Counted from the first letter of the stretch, positions 33,663 to 45,966 are shown. The stretch is 64,000 nt of DNA from Rutstroemia sp. NJR-2017a BVV2 (GCA_002946415.1 NJPS01000032.1:124001-188000); one strand, 5' to 3'. Program-made: numbers and translations. The notes: generated by a model not told the origin, from the sequence alone.

Positions 33663-36146
33663 CTACGTAGTTCGCCGCGGAGAGTAATAACCGTGTTCCT
33701 GTACAGAGTATGATGAATGGTGCGATCCATGTGGCACTGAATGGGAGTATGATGAATGGTGCGATACCAATGGCACTGAATGTTGTTCATAGCCATTTGA
33801 ATAGTATACTCCGGTGGATCCATGTGGCATTGAATGTTGCTGATAGCCAGGTGCAGAGTATGATGAATGGTGCGATCCCAATGGCACTGAATGTTGCTGA
33901 TAGCCAGGTGTAGAGTATGATGAACGGTGCGATCCATGCGGCACTGAATGTTGCTGATAGTCCTGCGCAGAGTATGATGAATAGCGCGATCCATGCGGCA
34001 CTGAATGTTGCTGATAGCCATTTGAATAGTGTACTCCGATGGATCCATCCCAGTACCAAGCTTGCCACTGCGACCAATCCTGCAGCCCCTGTCCTTGATA
34101 GAGTTCTTGATAGTATGTGTGTAGTCTTTGGTTCAGATTGTCAAGCTCGACTCCGTATCTTGTGTATCTATTATACTCTCTCTGGTCCATATACCTTTTT
34201 CTCGCCCAATTTTCCTCTAACCTTCTTAAAAGTTTTGCTTGACGGTCGGCAACTCTTCTTGCTTCAGATTCCCTCTCAAACGCGCCTTGGATCGCGTTGT
34301 GAAGGAGATGGCCATACTCGGCCATTGGTTTTATTTTTGCATGTAATACCTTTCCCGCCTTCAAAATCTTTTCGGCGTATTCTCTAGCAAGCTTGGCATC
34401 CGCTTCTGCAGCATCAGCAGCCGCCCAGGCTTCTTCAGCTTGCTTTTTGTAATGTTCAACAACACTGTCGACATTTGCGGGGTTCCGACCAGCCTCCTTT
34501 TGCACCTGTTCCTTTTCTTCCGTTTCCGCTTCGCCATTGAAAAATTCACAGTTACCAGTACCTTCACCTTCTACCATTTCTTCAACTTCATATTCAGCCG
34601 GCTTGCTCTTCTTGCCGTCAGCTGACGGACTCGGAGTTCTGGGCCGGCTCTTAGCCTTTTCTTTTCCTCCTTTCCCAGCACGAGCGTCGCTTTCCTCTTT
34701 AGCACCAACTGACTGGCCATGGTCTCTAAACCCTGCTGGACGCTCTCCTCCAAGCGATTCTTTTGGGGGTTTGTGCGTTGGGTATTGTGGTGGCTTCGAT
34801 TTAGAATCAGATTGCTTTTCTGCCCCGGAATGGCTTGATGTTTGAGGGCGAGGTTGGGATCCAGAACTTGAACCGGTAGCTTTAGGCTTGCTGTTCTTCT
34901 CTTCTTTCTCGTTTTGCTCCTTCTTATGAAGTGATTCGCCATAGTCTCTAAGATTTGGTGGACGTGTTCCAACCAGTATTAGTTCTGGATCTTTATGCTT
35001 TGGGTATTGTGGTGGCTTCGATTTAGAATCTGAGCCAGCTTCATTTTCTTTTGGAGCACGAGAAGGAGAACGGGACTTTGAACGTGAACGGCGTTTTTCG
35101 TGTCTTGCTGGTTCTTTTCCCCTATCAACCCTACTAGAGGTATCCGCTGGTGTGGCAGTCGAAGATTGCTTCCCTGAAATTGTTTTGTGAGATGAAGATT
35201 TTCTTCCGTGTTCCTCGCGTTGCTTTGCAGCTTCGGCTTCTCTAGCCTTCCGTTCTTTCGCTTCTTTATCTCTCTTCTTTTCTGCTTCCTTCTTCGATCT
35301 CTCCTCTGCTTCCCTATCCGCTCTCTCCTCTGCTTCCCTCTTCGCTCTATGCTCCTCTTTCATAAGCTTATCCTTTTCTTCTCTTACCTTTACTATCTCT
35401 TTCGAGTGAGCTTGCGCCTTACTTGCCGTCATTGGCGCTCCATTCCTACGCGTTGCACTTGACCGAGATGAGTCTTGAGGTTCTCTAATTAAACTTTTTA
35501 ATCCAGATCTGCTGTTATGCGAATCAGGTTCTCTGCGCCCCCATTCAGAATAACTATCTTCGGAGCCACTGTTGGAGTCAGTCCGATCGTCATCAGACCC
35601 TGATTCTGACGCGGGCCAGTCAACAATCTCTTTTTCCTTTGCCGGTAAACTTGGCTTTGTCGAAGTTTTTGAGGATCTTTTATCGTCCTTCGAGTGATGT
35701 GGGGGCCTTTCACGAAACACCACGTCTTTAGAAGATTCAGGGTTATAATTTTCCTTAGTTGTCTCCTTCTCCACCTTACTTCGTCTTCTGTCATCCTGTT
35801 CTGGTCTCTTCCTTTCCCTTACACTGTCGGCACGTCGGTATTCACCCTCCGCTTTCTTTTCAACGCCGGTCCTGCGGTCACTTCGATGTGTTCGATGTCT
35901 TCTTTCATCGTCCCTGTGTCGACTGCTTCGATCATGTTCCCTGTCTGCAGGTTTCTTATTAACTTTCTGTAACCCGTCGCCTTTGCCTGGCAGATATCTC
36001 GGGTTTTCTCCTTCATCTAAGTATGAGTCTGCGTCTACATCTGTTCTATGCCTTGCGGACCTGTGGCTTCTATGTTTTTCGCCGGTCAATCTCTCTGTCT
36101 TCTCCGCCAGCCTCCTTTTTTCACTGGCAACCAAACGATCAGACAT
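33663..36146 (-). CDS. Large charged, disordered protein with C-terminal repeats
   Basis: An 827-residue single-exon ORF with an ATG at 36146; I do not recognise a family. Residues 1 to about 350 are rich in Arg, Asp, Glu, Lys and Ser (for example HRSHRSARHRTD, RRHRTHRSDRR), like RS/RD domains of RNA-associated proteins. A long charged helix follows (KEEHRAKREAEERADREAEE), a likely coiled coil. A Pro/Lys/Ser region comes next, then a second helical stretch (HYKKQAEEAWAAADAAEADA) and ERESEARRVADRQAKLLRRL. The last about 130 residues are tandem copies of a 19-residue unit such as YQQHSVPHGSHHSSYSAPG. The uninterrupted frame, absence of introns and codon-size repeats argue for a real gene. Function unknown; RNA or nuclear-speckle association is inference from composition only. 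Confidence 0.7.
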   Translation of the reverse strand: MSDRLVASEKRRLAEKTERLTGEKHRSHRSARHRTDVDADSYLDEGENPRYLPGKGDGLQKVNKKPADREHDRSSRHRDDERRHRTHRSDRRTGVEKKAEGEYRRADSVRERKRPEQDDRRRSKVEKETTKENYNPESSKDVVFRERPPHHSKDDKRSSKTSTKPSLPAKEKEIVDWPASESGSDDDRTDSNSGSEDSYSEWGRREPDSHNSRSGLKSLIREPQDSSRSSATRRNGAPMTASKAQAHSKEIVKVREEKDKLMKEEHRAKREAEERADREAEERSKKEAEKKRDKEAKERKAREAEAAKQREEHGRKSSSHKTISGKQSSTATPADTSSRVDRGKEPARHEKRRSRSKSRSPSRAPKENEAGSDSKSKPPQYPKHKDPELILVGTRPPNLRDYGESLHKKEQNEKEEKNSKPKATGSSSGSQPRPQTSSHSGAEKQSDSKSKPPQYPTHKPPKESLGGERPAGFRDHGQSVGAKEESDARAGKGGKEKAKSRPRTPSPSADGKKSKPAEYEVEEMVEGEGTGNCEFFNGEAETEEKEQVQKEAGRNPANVDSVVEHYKKQAEEAWAAADAAEADAKLAREYAEKILKAGKVLHAKIKPMAEYGHLLHNAIQGAFERESEARRVADRQAKLLRRLEENWARKRYMDQREYNRYTRYGVELDNLNQRLHTYYQELYQGQGLQDWSQWQAWYWDGSIGVHYSNGYQQHSVPHGSRYSSYSAQDYQQHSVPHGSHRSSYSTPGYQQHSVPLGSHHSSYSAPGYQQHSMPHGSTGVYYSNGYEQHSVPLVSHHSSYSHSVPHGSHHSSYSVQEHGYYSPRRTT
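33705..34030 (-). repeat. 57-bp coding tandem repeats
   Basis: Repeat units about 57 bp apart, seen for example as AGAGTATGATGA starts near 33857, 33914 and 33971. Each unit encodes 19 residues of the pattern QQHSVPHGSHHSSYSAPGY. Copies near the 3' end of the gene are shortened or rearranged. Because the unit is a multiple of three, copy-number change would keep the reading frame. Confidence 0.88.
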
Positions 36147-37078
36147 GGATGCTTAGGTACGGTCCAAATTGGCGATGTGTAGTTCGAGGATAGCACAAAA
36201 TTGCTTCTAGAGGAGATTTGTGCAAGTTGTTGATAGCGCACGTTTATATGTATCTCAGTTAGAAAGGTATAGCAAAGCTACAGAGAATATTTTCAGGTTC
36301 GACACCCCTGTCAGATGTTGTAAATGCTCTACCTAGGCCATCAACACTGATGGGTCGGCCGTGGTTGGGAATGATGCATAGAGGCGAGGAGTAAAACCAC
36401 TGCAGCCTGGGATAGACGATAGCATAGGCCATATATCCCGCTCGTTAGGGGGACCTTCAATTCAATTTCCACTGGCTAGCACTGTGATTGTTTCAATTGG
36501 ATAAGTTCGTGCGGTTCCATACAATACAACGTGTGAATATAAGTCGATGATTCTCTGTCGAATCTGAAGATGGGAATCAAACAAAATATGTTACTTTCTG
36601 AACCAAAATGTTAAGGTCCTTTTTCGGCACGCTGGTCTGAAGCATGGTTACTTTACACGATCTCGAACGACGTTGACCGAAGGCTACACGGTTTCGCAGA
36701 GAAACTTCATCGGATGGAATGCGTATAACCCGTTTTCAAATTCACATAATAATGCACATTGAGATCGGATCAAGTCTTGAGGAGACCTCCTTCAAAGCGA
36801 GTTAGATCACAACGATTTCGGGTTGGTCTACGATGAGTGCAAACGCGCTTGTACTGTACGGGAAAAAAAAACATAACAAAAACTAGAGAAAGCCAATATG
36901 GACTCAGTCGATCGGTCCATGGCTGTTTCATGCCATGCGCATATTTTACTATCAGAAGAATCTAGGTTGCAACATTCTTCTGCCCGGAGGTATGGCCGTT
37001 CTTTCTGTAAAGAGGCCGGAAAAGGGAGTTTACCTAGTTCCAGGCTTCTATATTCCAACACCAACAAACTTACCACGT
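36147..37078. other. Gene-free interval
   Basis: About 930 bp between the start of the repeat protein and the 3' end of the P450 gene. No gene or repeat of note. Confidence 0.45.
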
Positions 37079-38818
37079 TCATCGGCGCGAAATAACCATG
37101 GGCATATCCCATTGATACACGAACCATGCATCGTAGCATTTCCATTTATGTTCGGGGTCCTGCAATTTTACCTAATGTCAAGGGTCAGCATGCGGAATAC
37201 CTTTACCGATGATACAATACTGTAAGCTTATATATGATAGCAATAACCTTATACATACGTCAAAAACAGTGTAGAGAGTTGCAATTGCCTTCCAGATCTC
37301 CAGCTGTGCCAAATGGCGTCCCATGCAAATACGACTGCCCGCTCCAAACCCAAAGTCCACCACATTGAGCATCTGTTTTCGACGAGTATCGAATTCTTCT
37401 TCACTTTCTCCGGCTTTCCGTAACCATCGATTCGGATTAAATGAATCAGCATCGTGTCCAAAGATCTTGTAGTCATGGTTTGTGACTGCGGGATTGATGC
37501 CTACGACTGTTCCAGCTGGAATGAAGCGACCGTCCGGAAGAGTGATACCACCGTAAGGGACAGCACGTTCGAAGATCATAGAGATACCGGGACTTATGCG
37601 CATGCTTTCTCGTAGAACAGCATCAAGGTAGGGCAGATTGCGAATATCTTTCCACTGGGCGGGAAGCGAGAGATTGGCACTGTCGAGCTCACTTACAAGG
37701 TCCTCGTATGCTTTCGGGTGCTTCGCAAGATGGTATGTAACAGCCCGCATAATGGCAGCAGTGGTGTCACCACCAGCACTCACATTCCCTATCAAGTAGT
37801 TCACAATGCGATTGTCATCGACGATGTCCGGAAATTCGTCCTTCAGTTTGAGATAACGTGCCAGAAAATGGTTGGCATCACCGGATTTCTCACCAACAGA
37901 GACTTTCTGTTGGTATTCAGCAACCGCTTTTGCAGCATATTGCGCTGCTGAAAATAGAGGCTTCGGCCCGATTTGAACAATGGGATTCTTGTCCAGGAAG
38001 TGATCGATCCACGGGATCTGACTGACGATAGCGAAATAGTAAAGACCTATTGTGCTTGTATATATGAGGTTCTGAACATCTCGTTCCTGGTCGAGAAACC
38101 CGTATGGTTGTCCAAATGTACTATTCACGATCACGTCCCAGGAAACTGTGTCAAGGTTTTAGTTAGGTGTTCTTGAATTCGATGCAGTGGCTTGCTAGTA
38201 GAGGTAACTTACACCACGCTAGCCAGTCGTCGATCATACATATTGGCTTTTCATCGACTTTATCTGCAAACTTGGCTGCTAGCTTTTGGATGAACGCATC
38301 CACAGTCTGATCAATATACGGTTCTACCTCGAGAACTTTGTGCATGGACCAGAAATTCCTGATTGGTTTGGAATATTTCTCATGCCATGCAGCGTCTGGG
38401 GTATTAAAGAGATTCCCGACTCTCTTTCCCTGAATGACCACATCGTTGGGCTTATACATATCACTCTGTATCACCTATTATTAGAATAAGGAACAGTATA
38501 TAGAGAGCTACAACTTACCTTGCGCCAAGGGTTCTTAGTAGCATATATCGTCTTGATCAGGGATGGATCGCTAATGCTGATCATATTTGGTCCGATGCGC
38601 ACGGCGGTGCCATACTTTCGATGCCATTTTATGTTGGTTTGATCGATGGTTCCGAACGAAACAGCAAATGCGCGGTATATATCTGTAAATTTGGCTAGAA
38701 TGGGTCCTGGGAAATGTCGTAATGGGGATAGGAAATGCTCCCAAATGGTTTTGTATACAAGGAAGAAACTAGATATGCTGAGAAGGAGAACGGTAGCTAG
38801 ATAAATGGAGGATAACAT
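37079..38818 (-). CDS. Cytochrome P450 monooxygenase (fungal, pisatin-demethylase-like)
   Basis: A haem-thiolate monooxygenase anchored in the ER. Exons: 38818-38519, 38465-38213, 38145-37259 and 37171-37079, giving 510 residues; all joins keep frame. The N-terminus is a membrane anchor (IYLATVLLLSISSFFLVY). The I-helix oxygen motif is AGGDTT, the K-helix ExxR is ESMR (LRESMRISPG), and the haem loop is FGFGAGSRICMGRHLA with the ligand Cys at about residue 458. The fourth exon supplies a typical ending (VKLQDPEHKWK, then WFVYQWDMPM). The WDVIVNSTFGQPYGFL segment is typical of the fungal CYP groups that include pisatin demethylase and benzoate or toxin-pathway enzymes. The substrate is unknown. 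It is the leftmost of a block of tailoring, regulatory and transport genes. Confidence 0.92.
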
Positions 38819-39489
38819 TGCAGTTGTTCTTGTAGCTAGCCAACTCGTCTTTCATATACGAAAGTATATTGGAGTTCCACAACATCCGAGATGGACTGAG
38901 ATTTATCTGTAGAAGTAGCTAGCAGCTTTCGAGGACGACTATGTGGCTCATATAAATAATGACTCAGCCCTCGGGTGAACCAGCAACAAATAACAACATA
39001 TCCAAATGTATAGAATAGACATAAGCAGATGCGAAGCGCGTGATATGAGTGGTTTAGCCACTGTATGCAGGTCGATAAATACTAAATGGGTTGTCGTCGC
39101 ATTGTAGAGCGGGGTAAACCGAAGAAGTGCAGCAAATGAAGAGAAACCTTAGCCCATGGGAGGCTGCTTACTGACTGCCCACTAAATGACATCCAGCTTC
39201 CGGCCATTCATTTGAAGTTTCCGGCTAGAAGCCACTGACACAAGGATACAAGTATTCAATTGCAGCAAGCGCAGCAATTGTAAATTCCAGAACGCGCATG
39301 GAGGATGGCTGACTTCAGGCAACATATTGATGTAATGTGCACGCATAAATCTAGCCCCAAGCTCATGGAAATTCAGTGTAGCCACTCTCTATTACTTTTA
39401 GGTATACTCATTATTCCAATTAATCGCTTCCCAAAATATAGATTTCCTGCTTTTCATGGCTCTTCCAGTCTTCCAGAAGGTCTTCATAA
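38819..39489. other. P450 promoter and OPT 3' end
   Basis: About 670 bp. TTCCGGC occurs twice near 39197 and 39221. No gene is supported. Confidence 0.4.
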
Positions 39490-42158
39490 TTATTCCAACG
39501 CAAAACACCTATCCACACTATCCGCATTATTACCCCACCAGTGCGGCATCGAGACGATCTTCCCGGCCCCAAAGAACAGGAAAATCAACAACATATTGAG
39601 GTTGAATCCTGCATCGAAAGCAGCTGCGAGAATATAATTGTACCGTGCCCAGAGCGCATATCTGTATCTGTAAGCCCAAAAAGCGACGACGAAACCACCA
39701 ATTATACTAGAGAGATAGCCTGTGCTGATATTTCCGTAGAAATTGGAAAGACCACTGAAAAAGATGGTGGTGTTGAAAAGATGGAACTTGGCGCGAGGGA
39801 AGCGGCGGTGAAGGAGGAAGATTATAGGAGGTAGGAGGGCTCCGACGAGGAATCCATAGGGGAGAACCTTGAATAGGGGAAGAGTGAACAGACGTTTCGG
39901 ACCCTGTAAGAGATTAGCGAAGATTTTCATGACCAAGTGTGGAGTTTTGACATACAATAAGAACATATTGTGTGCTGGTAGTCAAAGTAGTAGCAAGACC
40001 TTGACCAGTCCATTGATGCGTTGGGTCGACCACTGCACCACTAAGATAATCGGATTTTGTGTTAAGAACCCATCGGATGACACCGTAATTGATTGGAATA
40101 CCAATAAAACATCCAAACACCTGAGAAAAGAAGACCGCGCGAGGCGGGACGTGGCAATAATGACCTATCTGTTGAGACGCGAGACATAGTATCAGCAGAT
40201 GATATTTTTATCGGGGAAATCGTAATCGCCATGGGAGATGCCTTACCTTTTGATCCTGAAGCATAAGCTGAGCACGATACCACGCATCACCAGCTATCGA
40301 TGAGTATATTGAGGCCCCGGTTGGATTCTTATGTCCACCAACTGCATTCACCATCAAACCATAGAGGAGCTCATTTGTAGTGCCAATCGGCAGTTGAAAG
40401 TTAGAAAGAGCGTATAACCAGCCTAGTGGCACTACTACAAGGGCTCCTGTGGCTATTGCCACAAAATACGTCCAAACTGGAATGAAAAGATCTCCTTTGG
40501 TCAAAAGAACCATGGAAACCACGAAAGTGATAAGAAACAGAATGGCAGACCACCACCAAGGAACTTCTTTGTATGAACGCTGGATAATATTAAGTCGATC
40601 ATTATATTGATGATTGATCGTTTCTCCCTTGGTTTTGTTCTTGCGTCTAGCATTGAGCTTCGAGATGGTGTCCTTGATTTGACGAAATCCGAAGAAGCAA
40701 ATCCAGCTGATTCCTGATGCATAAGATGCATAGTCGAAAAACATGTTCCAAAGCTGCTGAGCACCAAGATAAATGGGGCCGTATTCTTCATAGAGCGTTT
40801 CGTTGAGCGTATTTTGAGGGGTGATAAGTTCTATAACTGGATATCGAGTACCATTCTCTGCGGGTGGGTTAGTCAGCGGTCGCACCCTCTCTGGGAAATA
40901 TGATAATTACCCATAAACAATCGATTAGACATCAGTTCCGGTTTCCACTGAGCCATGTTTCCCCATTTTGCCGCTGGGATCAAAATCCAGCAATTGAATA
41001 CAAATGCTAGGAAAATGATCACTTGAGTCCACCAAGGAGTGACGAATAAGCTGTTGCTGTTGCTCAAACTGCTGATGCTCGACCAGTCAAGAGTCAAGTT
41101 CAAGAACCCCATTCCTCCGAAACCAGATCCCATGAAGTTGGCCACCTTATTGTGTGGTGCTACCCAGCATAGGAATGCCAAGGAGCCCAACATTGGGAAG
41201 ACAAATTCGGGCAGGAATTGCCATAAAGTGACACCGAGTAAAGCGCCAAAGAAGACCTTCGTTTGCTTCCTGGAGACACTGGAGGGGTGTTTTCTCTGCT
41301 TTTTCTGGGTCTCGAAGAGCGCTGTCTGACATAGTCTGGATTTAGGGGCTCAGATTAGCGATTGGGTTCATTACTTAGGAGCAAATTAAATACTCACGCT
41401 TGATACCATGGATACACTGGATCGTAAAGAAGGAATTGGCGTGCTATCGCGGCGAACGAGTATCCGATATAGACGACGGACCACATGAAAAAGATTGCTA
41501 CCGCGGGGTGAATAGTAATGCCAAAGTACAACTCAGCAATGGAGATTGGACCGTAGGCTAGGTTGTACGTGGCACCAGATGCTGCAGAAATGGTGACGAG
41601 CACGTGTTCTTTGGTTCCCCATGGCCCTGGGTTCATGTTAAAACTCCAATTCGTGAATGGTAGACGTATATCCTTAGCAGGTAGAACCTTGGCCAGCCAA
41701 ATTCCAACATAATTTGAGGCGATTTGGACGAAGAAGACCGAGTATGGAGCAGAGGTCGTACGGTAGTAGCTCATCTGTGACAAAAATGCACCGGGGGCAA
41801 CAAACAGGATGGTCAAGAGGAAGTATCGGAAGGTCAGGGTCGGCTCGTTAGGGTCATCCTCGAAACTGACGATGCGTCGAACCTGTGGCGGTATATCTCT
41901 CAGCGTAGGATCATCGTCGAGTTCATTTGGTCCCTCCGGCGGCGATGACTTCTCAAGATCCACGGGTGATACCTCTGGTACCGGAGACGCGGCTTTGACC
42001 TCGGCTGCTGTGTTCACTTTCTCTACCGACTTCGATATTTCGTCCGTGCCAGAAACACTTGAGGCGATTGAAGGTCCTTCGTGATCTTCGACAGCGGGGT
42101 TAGCATTTTCATCGTGCTGGCGACCGAATAAACGGCTGCGCAAAGATGAAAGAGCCAT
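39490..42158 (-). CDS. Oligopeptide transporter (OPT family)
   Basis: A proton-coupled plasma-membrane importer for small peptides or peptide-like compounds (OPT superfamily, yeast Opt1/Opt2 type). Exons: 42158-41398, 41335-40911, 40857-40247, 40168-39956 and 39903-39490, giving 807 residues, the usual OPT length; all joins keep frame. The N-terminal about 110 residues are hydrophilic and Pro/Glu-rich. Family landmarks include NPGPWGTKEHVLVTI (the NPG-KEH signature), YDPVYPWYQALCQTALFETQ, KIGHYCHVPPRAVFFSQVFG and the terminal MPHWWGNN segment. About a dozen or more hydrophobic segments are evident. It could import nutrients or glutathione-like conjugates; in clusters OPT proteins are less common than MFS exporters. 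One CCG-N8-CGG element lies about 290 bp upstream (42452-42465). Confidence 0.93.
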
Positions 42159-43939
42159 TTGATGTTAGAGGGTGCGTCCAAGACAATGCCACACAACCTA
42201 CATGATCACAACGGTTTGCCAAGGTGGCGCATTTCCTATATACCTCTGAAGTCAACGCTCGCCACCAAAGATCACTGACAAGATTTCTAGCTGGTATTGC
42301 GCCATACTTTTACCCGTCGGCAACCGGCGGTTTATATTGCACGGCGAGTGTGCTCTCAAGAAAAAGTGGATCGATGCTGTACCGCAACACTCCACTCCGG
42401 AAAACTTCACATGCCTAACCTAGACTTTCCTACACGAGCTGCTGCTGCATACCGGAAAAGGACGGAGAATGTGCAGGTTTGACATAAAAAGGCAATTTGA
42501 CTGTGGGGATGAGATATTGTTGACGTGAAAGGCACTTAGAAATCAATTCAGGTATCAAGTACATGCCAAGTCCTTCGTGCCTTGAGGAGAGATCTGTAGG
42601 GTTATCGACAGCTCCAATTCGATTCCGGAGCCAACGTCATGAGCAGGAGAAATGCTTGGGCCTAAATAATCACCGTTGCATTTGGAAGATCAGATAGTGA
42701 TGCGTCTAGCGGTTTCTGCATCTGTTTGCAGCAGCAAAAGGAAGCTGCTCATCTTATGCTTCTGAGACATCCACAAGGCCACTCCAACTGTTGACTCTTG
42801 TTGGGAAAGAAGGACACGAGGGGTAAGCACGATAGCCTTTCAAGTCGATCCAGACTCGATGATAACGAAAGGATAATGGATATTGACGTGCTTTGGATGA
42901 GGTGGTTAAGAGCGGGTTGTCGTTGCAAATTTTCCTACTTTTTACATAATACTTGAGCATGTGGATGCGCACAGATCATATATTACTGTTTGGTGCTGAT
43001 CTCATTCGGAAGTTTTTCTGTGACTCGAGTATATCTTGAATCTGTCAACCCTCTGTGTTTCAACAATTCGTTTGAACAAGATGTATTTACCAGTCGCTGC
43101 GAAACTGGCAGATGCCATGAGAGTGTTGCCTACCATCTCCGCTAAATATGGCGGGAAAACCCAGGTAAAAAACAACAAATTTTCCAGAAGTGTTTTTTCC
43201 TTCGAGACTACACAATGACAACCGGTTGTTGATTACTCATTTCGTTTGATGTTGTCAGCAACATTCGTCAATCTTTACTGCTCGTTTCAATTTGCGGTGT
43301 CAGCAAACGTTCGTCTGCTTGGTCAATAATAACCGTCAAAGTGTCGCGAAGAGACACACGTGTTTGACGCATTGTCATGGCTTCCAAAGGGGAACACCTT
43401 TTTGATCATCATCATTCATTGCTCCCTTCGCCTTCTAGCCCAGCAGGAAAGACCTGGCTGAAATAGGTATTGTATTGGTTTTGCTCTAGTCATCGATTAG
43501 ACTTTGACCCTCCTTGAAGCCTGTGCAACAGGGCAGTGGCTGTAAAACTAAGGATATCCAAAGGAATAGGACTTTGTGATACATTTGTACTGCAAATGCA
43601 TATATACATGTATGTAGAAGACGGAGCGTTGTTGGGCTAAATTCATCTGGGGTTATTTCCTATCACCAATATTGCTGCAGCCACGAAGTATGTTCGTGGA
43701 ACTTTCCCAGTACGTCGGAGTCGGGATCACCTAAAGGGGAAAAGTGCAATGGCAAGACTGCGGCGTGCGTGTTCCAGAAAACGGGCAAGGAACTACCGAA
43801 GCTAAGCCACCATTATCTATGCGCTGTGTTTAGAACCCCTGATTAAACAAGTCCACGACGACGTAGATACAACAATCCTCATAAGCAAGATCCTCCTCGA
43901 CTAAGGCCAGTGACTTCATTTGATTTACATATAGGCGAT
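42159..43939. other. Divergent promoter region of OPT and Zn2Cys6 genes
   Basis: About 1.8 kb without a supported gene. It holds one CCG-N8-CGG element (42452-42465) and, near 43217-43228, the perfect palindrome ACAACCGGTTGT. An imperfect direct repeat around TGTCAGCAA..TTCGTC follows (about 43254 and 43300). Confidence 0.45.
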
Positions 43940-45277
43940 ATGGGCTCGAACGCCTCAGACAGACAACGAAAGAAGCATAATAAATCGCGCAATGGCTGTG
44001 TTCAGTGCAAAAAGCGACACTACAAGGTCAATTAAATCAATCCCTCTGTACACGTCTGCGATCAGTATAGCTAACAGAATGAACAGTGTAACGAAGTCCA
44101 TCCCCAATGTGGGAATTGTCAACGGCTCAATCTGTTCTGTTCCTATCCGACAGAACAAACCCCAGTGCCGCAGGATAATCACCTCAATATTACTGATCTA
44201 GAGCTTCTTCATAATTTTCACAAGAAGACGGCGTACTGGAGCAAACCTGATGGTGAGCTGGAGCGCGTGTGGGCTGACGAGCTCGTGGAGGGCGGGTTTT
44301 CTTGTCACTATATCATGCATGCTGTACTGGCTCTATCTGCTCTTCAGTTGTTCTCGGAAGATCAAACCAAGACCAAATGGTACATGCAAGCAACTGCGCA
44401 TCAGGATGCAGCAATAAAACTTGCCCGTCCGCTCTTTCAGCAACCAATCGGAGAAAATTCTGGGAATGTATTTGCATTCTCTGCTGTCACAGCAATATTC
44501 GCCTTAAAGGAACCATTGCTTCGTCCCTTCGAACTAATGAGCAAGCCCATCAATCCGGTTACCGAACTGCTTGATTCTTTTCGCCTTGCTCGCGGCCTTT
44601 CCCATTCTTGGGAAAAATTTCCTCGGGACAAAAAGTCTGAATGGAAAGCGATCGTTGAAGCCGTCCCCGAGGAGCGTGTGCGTGCGCGAAGCGTTGAGTA
44701 TCCTCAATTACTGGCCCTGACAAACGCCATATCTGAGCGATGTACTCACGAGGAGAAGAATCACTGCTTGGTTGCAGCCATTAAATTGTTTGAGTATCTT
44801 TCTTTGCTTCAAACGAATCCCGACACCAATCGATTCGCATACCTCATCCAAGTTTGGCAGAAGTGCACCAGCGATGAATATATCGAATTGTGTTACAACA
44901 GCCATCCCGTTGCTCTCGTTGTACTTGCTCATTATTCAGTGCTCATCGGACAGCGTCAAAAAATATGGTTCTTTCAAGGTTGGCCAAAAATACTTCTCGA
45001 GCACATAACTGGTATTTTGGACGACACCTGGTATGAATTATTACAATGGCCGAAAATGATGATCGATGAAGACCATGTTAGGGTCAAAAATGACGACGCT
45101 ATGATTAAGGGAGACGACGCTATGATTAAGGGAGACGACACTGTTATGAAAGAGAATGATGATGAGGAGACCGTTGTTCCAGTGACCAGCGAGAGCTGCG
45201 AATCGCCCAATCGAATCTTGAAAGACGAAACTTTTCGATGCACCACTGTAACACCTAGTAACGGTCTCACTTCCTGA
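43940..45277 (+). CDS. Zn2Cys6 transcription factor (Upc2-like tail)
   Basis: A fungal zinc-cluster regulator. Exons: 43940-44026 (29 codons) and 44087-45277, giving 425 residues. Splicing completes the cluster GCVQCKKRHYKCNEVHPQCG followed by NCQRLNLFC, a perfect C-x2-C-x6-C-x6-C-x2-C-x6-C. The donor (GTCAAT) is weaker than usual, but the perfect cluster supports it. The tail (LELLHNFHKKTAYWSKPD, then VWADELVEGGFSCHYIMHAV and LALSALQL) is typical of sterol-uptake-control (Upc2)-like regulators. Near the C-terminus there is a short in-frame duplication (MIKGDDAMIKGDD). It sits between the OPT and RTA1-like genes, in the middle of the accessory block, and is the best candidate for a local regulator. 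Confidence 0.87.
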
Positions 45278-45966
45278 ATCTACCGTACTTGGAGTCATTG
45301 GACCACTTGAGGAAAGGACGATCTATCGCACCTACCGCACCGCCAGAGACCCGCGAATACTCTCTAGTTAGGGCCCAATTTGGACTGCGAGGGGTTTTCG
45401 AGCTCATCGCCATTTCTGACCGTTCCGTCGACATGTAGCACGCACGTTTTGTGTGTTCGATTGAGCATAATATCTGCCTCCCAGAAAGCAGCCAAGCAAG
45501 CGACTTTTCCTCGACGCCAACTTCGCAAATGACGCTGATGGAAGCGATATCGGTAGAGTGGACGGGCGGAGCCTATATTGAGGAGCTAGTTAAGGGTCCT
45601 TGGATTATCTGTGCTTTCTATTTAATCATTGTCGAGCTCGAGCGGATTTGACTTGATTGCCTGAAGAGTAACGGCAAGGAGTGAAGGAGGCAGTGCAGGC
45701 AAGGTGACTGGGAAAGATAAAAAAGCAAAGTACTTATACCTGAGATTGAATTCCAGCAAAGCGCTTCAAACAAACCGAAAAACTTTAGGGTTCTGACTCG
45801 GCGCAAAGAATATGGAATACGGAGTAGATACGGCATGAATACAACGCGAATACGGCGTGAATACGTGGATGGTCCATTATCGGTGCTGAGAACATCCTCT
45901 GCGCGACGTGGCTAACGTCGTCACGTTGTCCCGCCGAAAACTATCCTACAAAGCACGTGCAACTGA

